A stretch of 64,000 nt of DNA from Acetobacterium woodii. GTDB lineage: Bacteria; Bacillota; Clostridia; Eubacteriales; Eubacteriaceae. Shown piece after piece: positions 1-9,443 of the stretch. Every line of letters starts with the position of its first letter. The stretch's first letter is position 1. The DNA lies in contig JACQZP010000021.1 of the NCBI GenBank assembly GCA_016213825.1, positions 124,001 through 188,000 on the forward strand, read 5' to 3'. The notes under the pieces were generated by a model that was not told the origin of the DNA, did no database searches, and saw only the letters and a list, made by a program, of their open reading frames with translations. A program made the translations under genes and the position numbers.

Positions 1-474
1 CTGATCCGGCATATTTTCGATGAAATAGTCAATCGTCGACACCAGAAAGTGATCCGATACAATTTGAAACTCGTCCAGTACCAGCACAATTTCTTCGTCA
101 TTTTTTAAGCGACTCAAAAAGTACGGGATCATCTGAAAAAGCATCTCCTGCTGCATATTGCTGTCAAGGAGTTGCTGACAATCAATTTGTTCATCCATCA
201 AGTCACTGAGGGAATTAATCAGATAGTTCCAGAAAACAAAGGCCTGATTGGCATGTTCATCCAGGGTGATCCACTTCAGGTTTTTAATTCCCCGTTCAAT
301 GGCAAAGCTTGACATCAGGGTGGTTTTTCCGCAGCCCGCTCCGGCTTTGATAACTGCCACCCGGTAATCCGACAGCTGTTCTAATTGTCCAAACAGCTGC
401 GCTCGAATCAGATAATTTTTTCGCGGTGCTGGCATTTTATGTTTGACTGAACGAAAGGGCTGGGTATAATCCAC
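1..474 (-). CDS. MalT/LuxR-type ATP-dependent transcriptional regulator, N-terminal part
   Basis: Partial gene: the reading frame stays open to the window edge, leaving 158 codons of the N-terminus. The start is read as GTG at 474 because GGAGGTGA lies just upstream. A P-loop GAGCGKTT is at about residues 45-52, and a Walker B stretch ending LVLDEF is near residue 135. This order matches the STAND ATPase domain of MalT-type activators, which carry a LuxR HTH at the far C-terminus (not visible here). It is the next gene downstream of the ABC exporter operon on the same strand and might regulate it, but nothing in the sequence proves that. The ligand is unknown. Confidence 0.7.
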   Translation of the reverse strand, partial: MDYTQPFRSVKHKMPAPRKNYLIRAQLFGQLEQLSDYRVAVIKAGAGCGKTTLMSSFAIERGIKNLKWITLDEHANQAFVFWNYLINSLSDLMDEQIDCQQLLDSNMQQEMLFQMIPYFLSRLKNDEEIVLVLDEFQIVSDHFLVSTIDYFIENMPDQ

Positions 475-609
475 TGGGTTCACCTCCAAGGTGTCGTTTT
501 GCTGCTAAAGCAAATGCATTATTTGCTGTGCACGTAGGATACAATTTGTCAATTTGTTTCATTTTACTTTTTATTCAGCCTGCCGTCAAGGCCACTTCAA
601 GGCTGTCAA

Positions 610-1599
610 TTAGTGGTAAAGATAATCGTTGCGGGTGTTGGCAACGGCAATTACCAGAAAGACTGCCGATATCGCGAATACGTAAACCAACTGAGCGAAG
701 GTACTTTGACTGAGACTGCCTTTTTCCAGCGCGTTGACAAAATTGATAAAATCCTTTTGTGGCAACAGGTGCAGCAATTTGTCAAACAGGGTGGCCTCTT
801 TTGACAGCGAATAAAAAGAGCCCGCCAGAATTGAGGTCAGGATGATGATCGCGGAACCCAGCATATTGGCTGTATCGGCCACCTCAAAGAACGAATTCAA
901 AAACAGCGCAAAGGCCGTGGCCAGTAACGCCAGAACACCGATAAGCCCCGCATAAACCGGCAATGAAAAACCAATATCAATCCCCATCAGAGCGGCTACT
1001 CCCAAAACCAGAAAGCTGGGCACGGCAATGATCAAAAAGATGAATAGCCCATGCCCCAGAAGATAGTGACCAAACGGAAGCGGTGACATGGCAATGCGCC
1101 GGATCAGATGCTTTTCCTTGTCCTCAGCGAAAAACCGGGCATAGAGTACCCCCTGCATCAACAGAAACATCATCATAAATCCCAGAATATTGGTACCGGT
1201 CTGCCTGATCGGACGGTTGTCCGGGGCAAAACCGGTCGGGTTCGCAAGCGCCGTTTCAACCATCGTTTTAAAGGCCGGGTTTTTGATGGTCGTGATCGCA
1301 TCGTTACCGTCTGCGTTAATCGTAACGACGGCATCATAGCGACTTTGTACCAATGCTGACGTTTCCGGTGTCGTTTCCAGAACGGTCACATTAAAATAAG
1401 GGTTCGCCATCAAGGCTGACTCGCGCTCCGACAACACTTGCTGATCGGGCACCACTAGGGCGAGATTGCCCTTTGTTTCGATGTGGGCCGTCAACAGAAT
1501 GGCGGCCGATATCGCAACGATCATTAAAATCAATGAAACCACCAGATACATTTTTTCTTCCCAGAGCCGGTTACAATTATTTTTAAATACTGCTAACAT
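610..1599 (-). CDS. ABC-2 type exporter permease
   Basis: Membrane subunit of an ABC exporter, 329 residues. It has one N-terminal membrane segment, an extracytoplasmic domain of about 110 residues, and a cluster of five or six hydrophobic segments, the usual ABC-2 permease plan. I chose the ATG at 1599 rather than the upstream start at 1632: it follows a GAAAGAGGA ribosome site and overlaps the stop of the previous permease by 7 bases, which suggests translational coupling. It is the last gene of the ATPase-permease-permease operon. The substrate is not evident; drug, lipid or peptide export is typical of the family. Confidence 0.8.
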   Translation of the reverse strand: MLAVFKNNCNRLWEEKMYLVVSLILMIVAISAAILLTAHIETKGNLALVVPDQQVLSERESALMANPYFNVTVLETTPETSALVQSRYDAVVTINADGNDAITTIKNPAFKTMVETALANPTGFAPDNRPIRQTGTNILGFMMMFLLMQGVLYARFFAEDKEKHLIRRIAMSPLPFGHYLLGHGLFIFLIIAVPSFLVLGVAALMGIDIGFSLPVYAGLIGVLALLATAFALFLNSFFEVADTANMLGSAIIILTSILAGSFYSLSKEATLFDKLLHLLPQKDFINFVNALEKGSLSQSTFAQLVYVFAISAVFLVIAVANTRNDYLYH

Positions 1600-2348
1600 A
1601 TGCAATCCTCTTTCCTGAATGTTTTCGCGCAAATAATGAAAACCACGATGATAGCCAGAATTAGACCCATCACGGTGGGATAAAACCAGGCAAAATTATG
1701 ATCATAGATCATCGCAAAACTGGCATTGGCCAACCATTTAGCTGGGGACAGATATGAAAGACTCCTTACTACCGCACCATAACCTTCCATGGGAAACAAC
1801 AGACCGCCTAAAATAGCAAAGATGTTAATGACAATACTGAGGATCTGATTGGCTGTGGCTTCGGTTTTAAAAATACAGCAAAACATCACGCCCAGACCCA
1901 CCGAGAAGAGCTCCGTCAAGACCAATAAAATCAGCAGTTGCGGAATCGCATCCACCCGGATCTTAAAAAGTGTGAACGTCAGGACTGCAACCGTGAGATG
2001 ACAGAGCAGACAGAACCCAAAGGATGAAACAATCTTGGCCAGATAGATCACCCGTTCATTCCCCGGGGCGTAAATGATCCGCATGTTGGGTTTGCGGATC
2101 GTCACTTCCATAAAGGCATTGGCCGAGGTCATTCCACTGGAGATCACCGTATAAATCATCAGGGTAATCCCATAATAATCAAAGGCGCTGACCGCCCCGC
2201 CATAGTTGTCTTTTTGCAGGAAGCCCAGCACGACAATCAGTAAAATGGGAAAGACCAGATTGTAAAAAAGCCACATCGGATTTTTAAACAGGTTTTTGAA
2301 GTCTTCCCGGCTGATTAAATAAAGATTTCTTAAATTGATGGCAATCAT
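1593..2348 (-). CDS. ABC-2 type exporter permease
   Basis: Second membrane subunit, 251 residues with about six hydrophobic segments, resembling the ABC2_membrane family. The start at 2348 is preceded by AGGAGG. The gene lies 12 bases after the ATPase gene and overlaps the next permease by 7 bases. The two permeases probably form a heterodimer driven by the ATPase encoded just upstream. The substrate is unknown. Confidence 0.82.
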   Translation of the reverse strand: MIAINLRNLYLISREDFKNLFKNPMWLFYNLVFPILLIVVLGFLQKDNYGGAVSAFDYYGITLMIYTVISSGMTSANAFMEVTIRKPNMRIIYAPGNERVIYLAKIVSSFGFCLLCHLTVAVLTFTLFKIRVDAIPQLLILLVLTELFSVGLGVMFCCIFKTEATANQILSIVINIFAILGGLLFPMEGYGAVVRSLSYLSPAKWLANASFAMIYDHNFAWFYPTVMGLILAIIVVFIICAKTFRKEDCIC

Positions 2349-2360
2349 TCTTTTCTCCTC

Positions 2361-3299
2361 CTAGTCTCTTAAACTCTTTCCGGTTAAACGGAGAAAGACA
2401 TTTTCCAGGCTGGCGGTTCGGCAGAACAAATTGCGGATTTTTGTTTTGCTGGTGATCACCAGGGCAATGATCTTATCGAGGTTCTCAATATTCTTCAGCG
2501 TCGTAATGGTCAGGGTCTGGGCCTGTTTTTCAACTTTTTTGATGCCTTCAATTTTATAAAACTCGTCCACATTCAAGCACTGGTCTTCTTCGATTTCCAT
2601 AATAAACTGACGTTCATCAAAAATATCCTCTTTCAGGCTTTCCTTGGTGCCCTCGGCAATGATGGTGCCACTGTCCATAATGAGAATCCGAGTGGAGATT
2701 TCCTCCACCTCTTCCATATAGTGGGTGGTATAGAGGATGGTCATACCATGCTGACTCAGCTTTTTGATAGAGCTGAGGATATGATTCCGGGACTGGGGAT
2801 CAATCCCCACTGTCGGTTCATCCATAATCAACAGCTCCGGCTCGTGGGCGATGGCACAGGCAATATTCAGCCGTCGTTTCATCCCACCGGAAAAGGTTTT
2901 GGCCCGGTCTTTTCGACTTTCTTGCAGACCTGAAAAATCCAGCGCTTTACTGACTTTTTCTTCGAGTTCTCGGCCCTTTAAACCATAGAGTGATGCAAAA
3001 AAACGGACATTCTGTTCGGCGCTGAGATCCTCATAAATGGCCAGATCCTGGGGGACTACCCCCAAATTTCGTTTGAACCTATTCAGGCAACTGCTGATAT
3101 TTTCGCCCCGGTAGGACATCTCGCCGCCGTCATAGCCGAGAATCCCGCAGAGCATGTTGATGGTTGTGCTTTTCCCGGCCCCATTTGGACCCAGCAAGCA
3201 CAGAATTTCCCCCTTTTGGACTGCAAATGATATTTCCCTGACAACCGGCTTTTGATTATAACTCTTTTTCAATTGGTTTACCGATACAATCGCGTTCAT
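2361..3299 (-). CDS. ABC exporter ATP-binding protein (DrrA/CcmA-like)
   Basis: ATPase subunit, 312 residues. Walker A GPNGAGKST is at residues 37-45, the signature SGGM at 137-140 and Walker B LLIMDEP at 156-162, so all catalytic motifs are intact. A C-terminal extension of about 90 residues is typical of the DrrA/NatA-like group that powers ABC-2 exporters. AGGAGG precedes the start. It is the first gene of the three-gene exporter operon transcribed leftward. Drug or bacteriocin export is the common role, but the substrate cannot be read from the sequence. Confidence 0.88.
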   Translation of the reverse strand: MNAIVSVNQLKKSYNQKPVVREISFAVQKGEILCLLGPNGAGKSTTINMLCGILGYDGGEMSYRGENISSCLNRFKRNLGVVPQDLAIYEDLSAEQNVRFFASLYGLKGRELEEKVSKALDFSGLQESRKDRAKTFSGGMKRRLNIACAIAHEPELLIMDEPTVGIDPQSRNHILSSIKKLSQHGMTILYTTHYMEEVEEISTRILIMDSGTIIAEGTKESLKEDIFDERQFIMEIEEDQCLNVDEFYKIEGIKKVEKQAQTLTITTLKNIENLDKIIALVITSKTKIRNLFCRTASLENVFLRLTGKSLRD

Positions 3300-3355
3300 T
3301 TTATTTTTCCTCCTGTTTTTTTCTTGTTTTCATTCTATTCCAAAACAAAAAAAAG

Positions 3356-3392
3356 AAAATCAACCAAAAGGTTGATCCTCAGGGTTGATTTT
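3356..3392 (-). terminator. Rho-independent terminator of the antiporter gene
   Basis: AAAATCAACC at 3356-3365 is complementary to GGTTGATTTT at 3383-3392, with a nested alternative stem inside. Read leftward, the hairpin is followed by a T-rich run. It sits just after the stop of the Na+/H+ antiporter gene and before the ABC operon. Confidence 0.75.
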
Positions 3393-3403
3393 CAAGGTCT
3401 AGA

Positions 3404-5440
3404 TTATTCTTCGTTATCGTCCAGCGTGGCACTTTCAATATAATTGATATGGCGTCGCAATTTTTTCGACTGTTCTTTTGAAATTTCACCGGCTTCATAC
3501 ATCCGCTGAATTTCCTGCCGTTCGCTGTCCATGGCTTTAATCCGCAATTCTTCTTTCCGTTCTTCGTCGTCTTCTTTGAATTCCGACCGCTCCATCGAAA
3601 GTCGTCGGATCATCCCCTGGTAGCCCATAATCACTGCATTGATAATATCAGCGTCGGTCTTATTTTCGGTTTTCTGCTGTTCCTGCTCCAGACTTTCAAT
3701 CGCCGCCTGGAAGGTTTTAGTTTGAAGCTCCTTAACATTGGCTATTTTTTCCATCAGTCTTTCCGGATCCTGTTTATATTTTCGCCTGAACTGATGCCAG
3801 ATCCGCAGGGTTTTTCCCAGAAAATACTTGACACTGAACCGCACATCATTTGATAGGGCTTCTTCCCGACGATCCAGAGCAGCTTCAAATTTCTCATAGA
3901 CATTCTTATCGATCTGGTCATTTTCCAGCAAACCTTCAAGATAACCGGCCTCAGCCCGCAGTCCTTTCAGCTTCAGTTCATTGAGTTTCAGCAGATAGGC
4001 ATCGGTTTCCGGGGAATTATGCTCCGCTTGAATCCGTTTAACCATCCGCTTATATTCACTGATCAGCTCATAGGCTGCCATTTCATTCTCCGGTGTTGTT
4101 TCCTGTTTGATGCGGTTAATCGTTGCTAAAAATATTTTGATGATGGCCGAATTGAAATCAATCTGGTCTTTTTCTTTGCTTTCTGCGGTTTCTTTTCGGC
4201 ACAGCAACGGCAAAAACAAAGTCGCTACCAGCAGGGTAACCAGAATGACGCCGGTTGCGATAAAGAGAATCAGCGACCGCTGCGGAAAGGCCTCGCCGCT
4301 GTCTAATAAGGTCGGAATTGAAAGCACTGCGACCATGGTCACCGCACCCCGGACCCCGGTGAGGCTGATCAGCAGACTGGTTTTAACACTTGGTGCGTCG
4401 GTTTGCTTATTTTTGGCAATCACATGTTGAATCGCCGTGGACAGATACGAGTAAACAAAGCGAATCACAAAAATCGTCAGCCAGATCACCAGCACAGCGG
4501 CGATGGCCAACCAGTTGTTGATGTCCACATCTTCAACTGCATCACCCATCGATAACGGAATATTCAGCCCCAACAGGATAAAAATCACCCCATTTAGCGC
4601 AAACAAAAGTACCGACCAGACGTTTTCTGAAATAACCTTTTCTTTGGCCAGCATGGTTGAAGTGTGCTCCGTAATGGCCGCATGGGCAATCCCGGCAACC
4701 ACCACCGCAATAACCCCAGAGGCATGAAATATTTCTTCCGTGGTGATATAGATAATAAAGGGTGTCAGTATCTGCAGCAAACTGTGGAAGGTGGCATCCC
4801 GAATCCCTTTTTTCCGGAGAATAAAACCAATCCAGTCAATCAGCAAGCCCAGCACCAAACCCATTAAAGCTCCGACAATAAACATGTACGTAAAATTCAG
4901 GGCCGCATCCCGGAGTGAGAAATAACCGGTGACAACGGCGGCAATGGCGTAATTGAACGCCACCAGACCGGAGGCATCATTGATTAGGGATTCGCCCCGT
5001 ACTAACGTCAGCACCTTGGTCGGAATGTGGACCCGGCTGGCAATGCCATTGACCGCCACCGGATCGGTGGGCGAAAGCACGGCCGCCAAGGCAAAAGCGG
5101 CGGCAAGCGGGACATAGGGCAATAGCCAGTTGATGAAAAAACCGCCTAAAACAGTTGTCAGCAAAACCAGAATAATGGCATTGCCAAAAATATTCTCTCT
5201 CATTTTCCAGAGATTTTCTCTGGAAAAATGGCGCCCGTCATCATATAAAAGCGGGGCGACAAACAGGAGTAAAAACCATTCCGTCTCTATTTCAATGGCA
5301 TTGTTCTTCATAATAAAGGCAATCCCCAATCCCAACCCGATCTGGATCAGGGCGGTAGGTATAAATGGAATAAAATGACTGATGACATCCGAAATCAATA
5401 AGCAAAGCAGCAGCATTAAAATAATGAGCAGTAAATTCAA
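3404..5440 (-). CDS. Na+/H+ antiporter, CPA1/NhaP family
   Basis: Inner-membrane sodium/proton exchanger for pH and sodium homeostasis. About twelve hydrophobic segments fill the first 410 residues, with the FALAAVLSPTDPVAVNGI segment near residues 115-135 that carries the CPA1 ion-binding Asp. A charged cytoplasmic tail of about 250 residues, rich in Glu, Lys and Arg and partly coiled-coil, is usual for the bacterial CPA1 form. The start is taken as TTG at 5440 because AAGGAG lies 6 bases before it; a longer start at 5455 would place that site inside the gene. A palindromic element ends 26 bases upstream of this start. Confidence 0.85.
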   Translation of the reverse strand: MNLLLIILMLLLCLLISDVISHFIPFIPTALIQIGLGLGIAFIMKNNAIEIETEWFLLLFVAPLLYDDGRHFSRENLWKMRENIFGNAIILVLLTTVLGGFFINWLLPYVPLAAAFALAAVLSPTDPVAVNGIASRVHIPTKVLTLVRGESLINDASGLVAFNYAIAAVVTGYFSLRDAALNFTYMFIVGALMGLVLGLLIDWIGFILRKKGIRDATFHSLLQILTPFIIYITTEEIFHASGVIAVVVAGIAHAAITEHTSTMLAKEKVISENVWSVLLFALNGVIFILLGLNIPLSMGDAVEDVDINNWLAIAAVLVIWLTIFVIRFVYSYLSTAIQHVIAKNKQTDAPSVKTSLLISLTGVRGAVTMVAVLSIPTLLDSGEAFPQRSLILFIATGVILVTLLVATLFLPLLCRKETAESKEKDQIDFNSAIIKIFLATINRIKQETTPENEMAAYELISEYKRMVKRIQAEHNSPETDAYLLKLNELKLKGLRAEAGYLEGLLENDQIDKNVYEKFEAALDRREEALSNDVRFSVKYFLGKTLRIWHQFRRKYKQDPERLMEKIANVKELQTKTFQAAIESLEQEQQKTENKTDADIINAVIMGYQGMIRRLSMERSEFKEDDEERKEELRIKAMDSERQEIQRMYEAGEISKEQSKKLRRHINYIESATLDDNEE

Positions 5441-5466
5441 ACCAAACTCCTTCAAACTATTTTATC

Positions 5467-5637
5467 TAGGCATTTGCGAAATTAAAAAACATCGAACAAT
5501 GGTTGCTTTGGGTACAGTTTCCACAAACAATTTCGTAACGTGTAGGCGAACAGTTCATCAAACTGTCCGCAGTACAGTGTAGAAATTGTTTTGTGCGAAA
5601 CTGGACACAAAGCTCAAGGCACTTTCGCAATTACCTA
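5467..5637 (-). repeat. Palindromic leader element, copy A
   Basis: About 171 bp with near-inverted ends (TAGGCATTTGCGAAA against TTTCGCAATTACCTA) and a long imperfect central palindrome ending in an ACAGTT/AACTGT tip. It is the reverse complement of the copy at 23105. It lies 26 bases before the antiporter start codon, so it would form a hairpin in that gene's leader. A 10-bp repeat TATTTTATCT at 5458-5467 and 5640-5649 could be a target-site duplication, but the area is AT-rich. Confidence 0.85.
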
Positions 5638-5746
5638 ATTATTTTATCTTATATTACCGCATTATCCTCTTTTTCTCAAGAAATTCCGTCACTTTTGCAC
5701 CGGACGCATTTAATTCTCAGTCTTTGGCGTTTTTTAAGCCATTTTT

Positions 5747-5775
5747 TTGTAAACTTTTTCATTTTGTGCTATAAT
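5747..5775 (+). promoter_or_regulatory. Sigma-A type promoter of the PutP-like gene
   Basis: TTGTAA at 5747-5752 and a perfect TATAAT at 5770-5775 are separated by 17 bases. The promoter lies about 30 bases before the symporter start and is outside the palindromic element. Confidence 0.6.
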
Positions 5776-5803
5776 ACGTTGAATTTATATTAGGGGGTAA
5801 AGA

Positions 5804-7366
5804 ATGAATTCTGATTCAATTCAAATACTGATCGCCATGGTCATTTATATCGCGGCGATACTCGGTATTGGTGTGTATTTTTTGAAAATCGCCAACGAAA
5901 ATAGTGACAACTATTTTATCGGCGGACGGACTCTGGGACCATGGGTTTCAGCGATGAGTGCGGAGGCATCCGACATGAGCGGTTGGCTCTTGATGGGATT
6001 ACCTGGCGTGGCCTATTGGTGTGGTTTAAGCGATGCTTTCTGGACAGCTCTGGGGCTTGCAATAGGAACCTATCTAAACTGGAAAATTACCGCCAAACGA
6101 CTGCGAAATTATTCAGTAGTTGCCGGTGATGCCATCACGATTCCGGAATTTTTCAGCAATCGCTTTAAAGAAAATAAGAAAGTGATTCTGTTGATTGCTT
6201 CGGTATTTATTTTGGTCTTTTTTACGGTTTATGCAGCCAGCTGTTTTGTGACCGTGGGCAAACTGTTTAATTCACTTTTCGGTATTCAATACCAGATCGT
6301 CATGATCGCAGGGGCATTTTTTGTTATTTTATATACCTTATTAGGTGGCTTCCTGGCGGAAAGTGTTTCGGATTTTATGCAGGGCGTGATTATGATCATC
6401 GCTTTGATTCTGATCCTCGTTGTTGGTGTTGCGACTGCCGGCGGCATTGGCAATGTGATTGAGAATGCCCAATCGATTCCGGGCTTTTTTGATTTCTTTG
6501 GAATTGCCAGTCCTACGGTGGTGGACGGCGTCCAACAGCTCAGTGCATCGGGAACGCCTTTATTTGGCGATGCGCTGCCCTACACCTTCTTAACGATCCT
6601 CTCGACCCTGTCCTGGGGTCTTGGTTACTTTGGTGTTCCCCAGGTATTGCTGCGGTTTATCGCGATTCGGGATGCCGCTGAGATTCCCAAAGCCAGACGA
6701 ATTGCCACCACCTGGTGTGTAATTTCACTGTTTGCCGCTGTCATCATTGGCTTAATCGGTCGGGTCTTATTCCCAGCAGATCTGCTGACAGCCAGTGGTG
6801 CGGAGAGTATTTTTATTACCATGTCAACGAATCTGCTGCCACCGCTGCTCGCCGGATTTGTAATGGCCGGTATCCTGGCCGCGACGATGAGTTCTTCGGA
6901 CTCCTATCTGCTGATTGCCGCCTCAGCGTTCTCTAAAAATATTTATGAGGGCATCCTGAAAAGAGATGCCACTGAAAAGCAAATCATGCGGGTTTCTCAT
7001 ATCACCCTGATTGCCGTCTCGTTGATCGGGATTATTATCGCTCTTGATGAAACCAGCATCATCTTCAAGGTTGTCTCCTTTGCCTGGGCCGGTTTCGGTG
7101 CCACCTTCGGACCGCTGATGCTCTTCTCCTTGTTCTGGAAACGAACAACGCGAGAAGGTGCCATCGCCGGGATGCTGGCCGGTGGCGGGATGGTCTTTAT
7201 CTGGCGGCTGTTGATTAAACCGTTAGGCGGAGTCTTCGGTATTTACGAATTGCTACCGGCCTTCTTAATATCGTGTGCCTTTATTGTGGCGGTATCCCTG
7301 ATGACCAAGGAACCGTCTCAGGAAATTCAGGATGAATTTGAACAAGCGAAAGCCGCTTCAATTTAA
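5804..7366 (+). CDS. putP: Sodium/proline symporter, SSS family
   Basis: Sodium-driven uptake of proline or a related solute at the cytoplasmic membrane. At 520 residues it has the family length, with about thirteen membrane segments. The N-terminal part carries the PutP-like core YFIGGRTLGPWVSAMSAEAS near residues 38-57. RILFPADLL-like and AATMSSSDSYLL segments follow, the latter matching the TM8 sodium-site region. TAGGGGG precedes the start, with a good promoter at 5747-5775. It is monocistronic, with a terminator after it. Substrate assignment within the SSS family is less certain than the family itself. Confidence 0.85.
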   Translation: MNSDSIQILIAMVIYIAAILGIGVYFLKIANENSDNYFIGGRTLGPWVSAMSAEASDMSGWLLMGLPGVAYWCGLSDAFWTALGLAIGTYLNWKITAKRLRNYSVVAGDAITIPEFFSNRFKENKKVILLIASVFILVFFTVYAASCFVTVGKLFNSLFGIQYQIVMIAGAFFVILYTLLGGFLAESVSDFMQGVIMIIALILILVVGVATAGGIGNVIENAQSIPGFFDFFGIASPTVVDGVQQLSASGTPLFGDALPYTFLTILSTLSWGLGYFGVPQVLLRFIAIRDAAEIPKARRIATTWCVISLFAAVIIGLIGRVLFPADLLTASGAESIFITMSTNLLPPLLAGFVMAGILAATMSSSDSYLLIAASAFSKNIYEGILKRDATEKQIMRVSHITLIAVSLIGIIIALDETSIIFKVVSFAWAGFGATFGPLMLFSLFWKRTTREGAIAGMLAGGGMVFIWRLLIKPLGGVFGIYELLPAFLISCAFIVAVSLMTKEPSQEIQDEFEQAKAASI

Positions 7367-7387
7367 GTATATTTAATTTAATGAGAC

Positions 7388-7426
7388 AAAAACAGAAACC
7401 AGCTTTTCAGCTGGCTTTTGTTTTTG
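7388..7426 (+). terminator. Terminator of the PutP-like gene
   Basis: CCAGC at 7399-7403 pairs with GCTGG at 7410-7414 around a TTTTCA loop. A-rich and T-rich arms extend the stem and a T run follows. It stands 22 bases after the symporter stop. Confidence 0.8.
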
Positions 7427-7533
7427 TCGATGATTCCGTACAGACTAATTGTCACCGTAGTTTTGTCACAAAAAAATATTTTGCGACAAAACTTGGTAAT
7501 TATTTTATCCTCAATAAATCGTTGCCGCATCAC

Positions 7534-8340
7534 CTAACTGTTACTGTCTGACATTTCCGGCATCAACCGATAATGATTGCGATAGAACTGAATCCCTGCC
7601 AACCCGATCAGGAGGATGATTCCCAGTATGACGATCACCGGTAATAAACGGTATTGTCCCTGAAATCCGGTGGGTGACATTAAGGACTGATAGATACCAA
7701 AGTAGCCCCAGGCGACGGGAATGGGAACGATGGCATTTTTGGTGTTTAATACAACAATCACGGTCAAACCGACGGCGACTGCCAAAACGATCACACTCCA
7801 AATTTCCGGGGATATGCCAAATCCACTCCATTCAATCTTAACGAGCCATGCCGCCGTATTAACAACCGTTGCAATCAGTAGCCAGCCGGCGTACATCCCA
7901 AAAGCCGCTGGCAACAGCCAGCTGTTTTTGGTTTGAATGGTCCCCAATTGTTTGATGATCAATGCCAGGATGATGGCAAAGGCAAAGATAAAAATGGTCG
8001 CCAAGCCGATTTGCGTATAGGAAAAACAGACGATCCAGATCATGTTTAATCCACAAGACAGCCAGAACAGCCGACTGATCTGGTCAATGACACTGGCATA
8101 ATAAGCATCCTGATGCTTGATAATCATGACAATCAGTGCGGCAAACAGCAAGGTGTAAATGACACTCCAGATACTAAAGGTAAAGGGTGCCGGTGTTATT
8201 AAGGTTGCGTACATATCTGAAACGGCTTTTTGTGATAACCCATTAAAGAAACCAAACGCACCCAACCCATTGATCACTAACGTCATGACTAAAAGCACCA
8301 GATTAATCCATGCTTTTGTTAATTGATTTAAATTTTTCAT
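7534..8340 (-). CDS. TspO/MBR-related membrane protein
   Basis: Membrane protein of 268 residues with about eight hydrophobic segments. The segment TPAPFTFSIWSVIYTLLF near residues 48-65 and the Trp-rich helices later resemble the TspO/MBR (tryptophan-rich sensory protein) superfamily, which binds porphyrins and other hydrophobic ligands. Classic TspO is about 160 residues with five helices, so this is the longer, divergent form. It stands alone, convergent with the PutP-like gene. The function is not established; a transport or sensing role is only inferred from the superfamily. Confidence 0.6.
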   Translation of the reverse strand: MKNLNQLTKAWINLVLLVMTLVINGLGAFGFFNGLSQKAVSDMYATLITPAPFTFSIWSVIYTLLFAALIVMIIKHQDAYYASVIDQISRLFWLSCGLNMIWIVCFSYTQIGLATIFIFAFAIILALIIKQLGTIQTKNSWLLPAAFGMYAGWLLIATVVNTAAWLVKIEWSGFGISPEIWSVIVLAVAVGLTVIVVLNTKNAIVPIPVAWGYFGIYQSLMSPTGFQGQYRLLPVIVILGIILLIGLAGIQFYRNHYRLMPEMSDSNS

Positions 8341-8452
8341 CTTTTTTCTCCACTCTTATGATTTTCAAAACCTTTACCTTATAGTTTCCCATTTTTTATT
8401 TTTTCAAACAAAATTATGATTTAAGAACAAGCAAAAAAAATAATTGCAAAAA

Positions 8453-8484
8453 AACAGGAAGCATAAACGACGCTTCCTGTTTTT
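8453..8484 (-). terminator. Terminator of the Crp/Fnr gene
   Basis: ACAGGAAGC and GCTTCCTGT form a 9-bp stem, flanked by A-rich sequence on one side and T-rich on the other. It therefore has the shape of a terminator in both directions. Leftward it follows the Crp/Fnr gene. Confidence 0.75.
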
Positions 8485-8624
8485 TATGTATTAATTATCC
8501 TGTTACTATTTAAAAGCTAGCTATTATTGTACTTTAAAAGCACTTTGCTTACAAGCTATTCAGTTGCTTAAAAGAATGACTTTTTGGGGTCCAAGCAATC
8601 AACTCGCCATGTCGTTTGTTATTT

Positions 8625-9314
8625 TTACTGCATCGTCTTTATTAATTCATCCAGCGACACTATTTTAAACGAATTCTGGTAATAATCCAGCAAGCCTTCT
8701 TCTTTCATGCGACTCAGTTCCCGGCTCATGGAGGTGCGGCAAACATTGAGGTATTCGGCTAATTCATTGCGATTGGGAACAATGTCAAAACTGAGGCTGT
8801 TATTCTTTTGGGATTCATTAATCAGATAGGCTGCCAGCTTTTCCCGCATGCCCTTTAACATCAGCAGTTCAATTTTAGAATTCATCCTGAAGTTTTTTTC
8901 ACCCAAAATCATCATCATGTTTTGAATCAGTTGGAAATGAAAATTACAGGCATTGCCACAGGTTTTGATAATCCGCTCAAACGGAATAATCAGGATTTGG
9001 GAAGCCTCTTTCACACGGACACTTACCGGTGCGATTCTGGCTTTGGTACAGACAATCCCTTCCCCAAAAATACTGGAAGGCCCTAAAAAATCCATGATCA
9101 GTCTGGCTCCGGCTGGGTTTTCCTTGATAATCTCAACCGATCCGGTCAACACAATTCCAACAAAACTAATTTGGCTGCCCGCTAAAAATACATAGTCACC
9201 AATGCTGAATTTTTTAATATGGGCATTGATGCAGGTAATCAGTTTTTTGTATTCGTCTTCTTTTATATTCTCAAACAACGGACATTTTTCCATAACAGCA
9301 TAAAATTTCTCCAT
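8625..9314 (-). CDS. Crp/Fnr family transcriptional regulator
   Basis: Regulator of 229 residues: a cyclic-nucleotide-binding-like beta-roll (about 20-130), a dimerisation helix, and a Crp-type HTH with NELAEYLNVCRTSMSRELSRMKEEG near residues 183-207. There is no N-terminal FNR-type Cys cluster; Cys residues are scattered, including two in the first 30 residues. Nearby genes (DUF1858, hemerythrin) and a palindromic operator at 9731-9754 suggest it senses nitric oxide, oxygen or redox stress, perhaps via bound haem as in HcpR-type regulators. That is inference. The recognition sequence itself is not proven. Confidence 0.82.
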   Translation of the reverse strand: MEKFYAVMEKCPLFENIKEDEYKKLITCINAHIKKFSIGDYVFLAGSQISFVGIVLTGSVEIIKENPAGARLIMDFLGPSSIFGEGIVCTKARIAPVSVRVKEASQILIIPFERIIKTCGNACNFHFQLIQNMMMILGEKNFRMNSKIELLMLKGMREKLAAYLINESQKNNSLSFDIVPNRNELAEYLNVCRTSMSRELSRMKEEGLLDYYQNSFKIVSLDELIKTMQ

Positions 9315-9400
9315 CAGGACACCTGCTTTCTATTTTCTGCAATCAAACTGGCTTTTTAGAATTATTATATGACAAGTGGTTTATTGCGTAAACTGTTTAA

Positions 9401-9428
9401 ACAAAAAAGGAACCATTGCGGTTCCCTT
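9401..9428 (-). terminator. Terminator of the DUF1858 gene
   Basis: AAGGAACC at 9407-9414 pairs with GGTTCCCTT ending at 9428. Read leftward the hairpin is followed by TTTTTTG. It lies 16 bases after the DUF1858 stop. Confidence 0.8.
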
Positions 9429-9443
9429 AAGGTTTGGCCAAAC

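Noticed and set aside
5458-5649. TATTTTATCT direct repeats as proof that copy A is a transposon
   Set aside because: The repeats are in AT-rich sequence and no comparable duplication flanks the other copies; kept only as a hint.
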